From NCBI GenBank assembly GCA_021204715.1, contig JAJPYW010000044.1, positions 1 to 7,107 of the forward strand: 7,107 nt of DNA. The letters run 5' to 3'. Each line of letters opens with the position of its first letter. Position 1 is the stretch's first letter. The position numbers were made by a program, and so were the translations under genes. Positions 7,017 through 7,107 of this stretch are shown here, in pieces. The notes under the pieces were generated by a model. The model searched no databases. It was not told the origin of the DNA and saw nothing but the letters and a program-made list of their open reading frames with translations. The DNA is from Prevotellaceae bacterium (GTDB taxonomy: Bacteria; Bacteroidota; Bacteroidia; Bacteroidales; Bacteroidaceae).

Positions 7017-7107
7017 CATTCGATAGGGTGAGTGGAATGTAGTCGATACCCTGAGTCGAATGTTATCTGACACTTTGTTCAACACATTCCACTCAACTTG
7101 TCGAATG
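7017..7107. repeat. Cluster of degenerate direct and inverted repeats reaching the window edge
   Basis: Two relations are visible. First, 7017-7040 and 7084-7107 are imperfect inverted copies, matching at 21 of 24 bases across a 43-base centre. Second, 7020-7040 and 7043-7063 are direct copies offset by 23 bases with 17 of 21 matches, and all four differences are G/C swaps (GGG against CCC, then G against C). The word CATTC or its complement GAATG occurs five times: 7017, 7035, 7058, 7085 and 7103. No direct-repeat/spacer regularity of a CRISPR array is present. The right arm ends exactly at the window edge, so the full extent is unknown. Confidence 0.55.

Larger units (their letters stand above)
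6298..7107. other. Long non-coding stretch right of the barrel gene
   Basis: About 800 bases contain no convincing gene on either strand: the open frames present are short, overlap each other on opposite strands and have no family-like features. Past the promoter the base composition becomes visibly richer in A and T than the genes. Contents I can name are the promoter (6324-6355), hairpins at 6427-6453 and 6733-6754, an 11-base direct repeat (6967-7000) and the repeat cluster at 7017-7107. I see no tRNA or other recognisable RNA gene, and the upstream neighbour lies outside the window. Confidence 0.6.

Noticed and set aside
6798..7031. 77-codon plus-strand open frame with an AAAGGAGG sequence before an internal ATG at 6819
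   Set aside because: No family-like sequence, TTG start or late ATG, it runs into the repeat cluster, and Bacteroidota rely little on Shine-Dalgarno sequences. The SD-like match is the only support.
6967..7107. CRISPR or similar guide array
   Set aside because: Repeats are degenerate, partly inverted and without uniform spacers, and no cas or related nuclease gene is in the window.

Overview
This window looks like chromosomal DNA from a Bacteroidales member (Bacteroidota). Two of its three genes encode outer-membrane proteins with an N-terminal carboxypeptidase-regulatory-like domain ahead of a large beta-barrel, an architecture typical of the phylum. The sequence before each gene carries the Bacteroides-type -7 promoter motif TAnnTTTG. 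The coding DNA is fairly GC-rich for the group, so I do not name a genus.

All three genes lie on the minus strand, so transcription runs from right to left. From upstream to downstream they are: an outer-membrane beta-barrel protein of the TonB-receptor-like type (4003-6297); a divergent homologue of non-hydrolysing UDP-GlcNAc 2-epimerase (2669-3781); and a DUF5686-type outer-membrane protein (1-2595), whose stop codon is the first three bases of the window. The gaps are 221 and 73 bases. Each gene has its own TAnnTTTG motif, so they could be three adjacent units or a loosely coupled group. A common role in envelope or surface-glycan biology is plausible but inferred only from protein type.

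The right-hand end (6298-7107) is about 800 bases with no convincing gene. It holds the promoter of the beta-barrel gene, and the spacer of that promoter contains a run of nine G (on the coding strand). It also holds two small hairpins and, in the last 140 bases, a dense set of degenerate direct and inverted repeats with a 23-base period that reaches the window edge and may continue beyond it.

The points most worth a second look are: the homopolymer in the promoter spacer, a possible phase-variation switch; the epimerase homologue, which keeps the fold motifs but has Ile and Asn where the family has catalytic Glu and His; a perfect 12-base inverted repeat before the epimerase gene, with a -7 motif in each arm; and the terminal repeat cluster. 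I see no CRISPR array, RNA gene, transposase or recognisable defence system.
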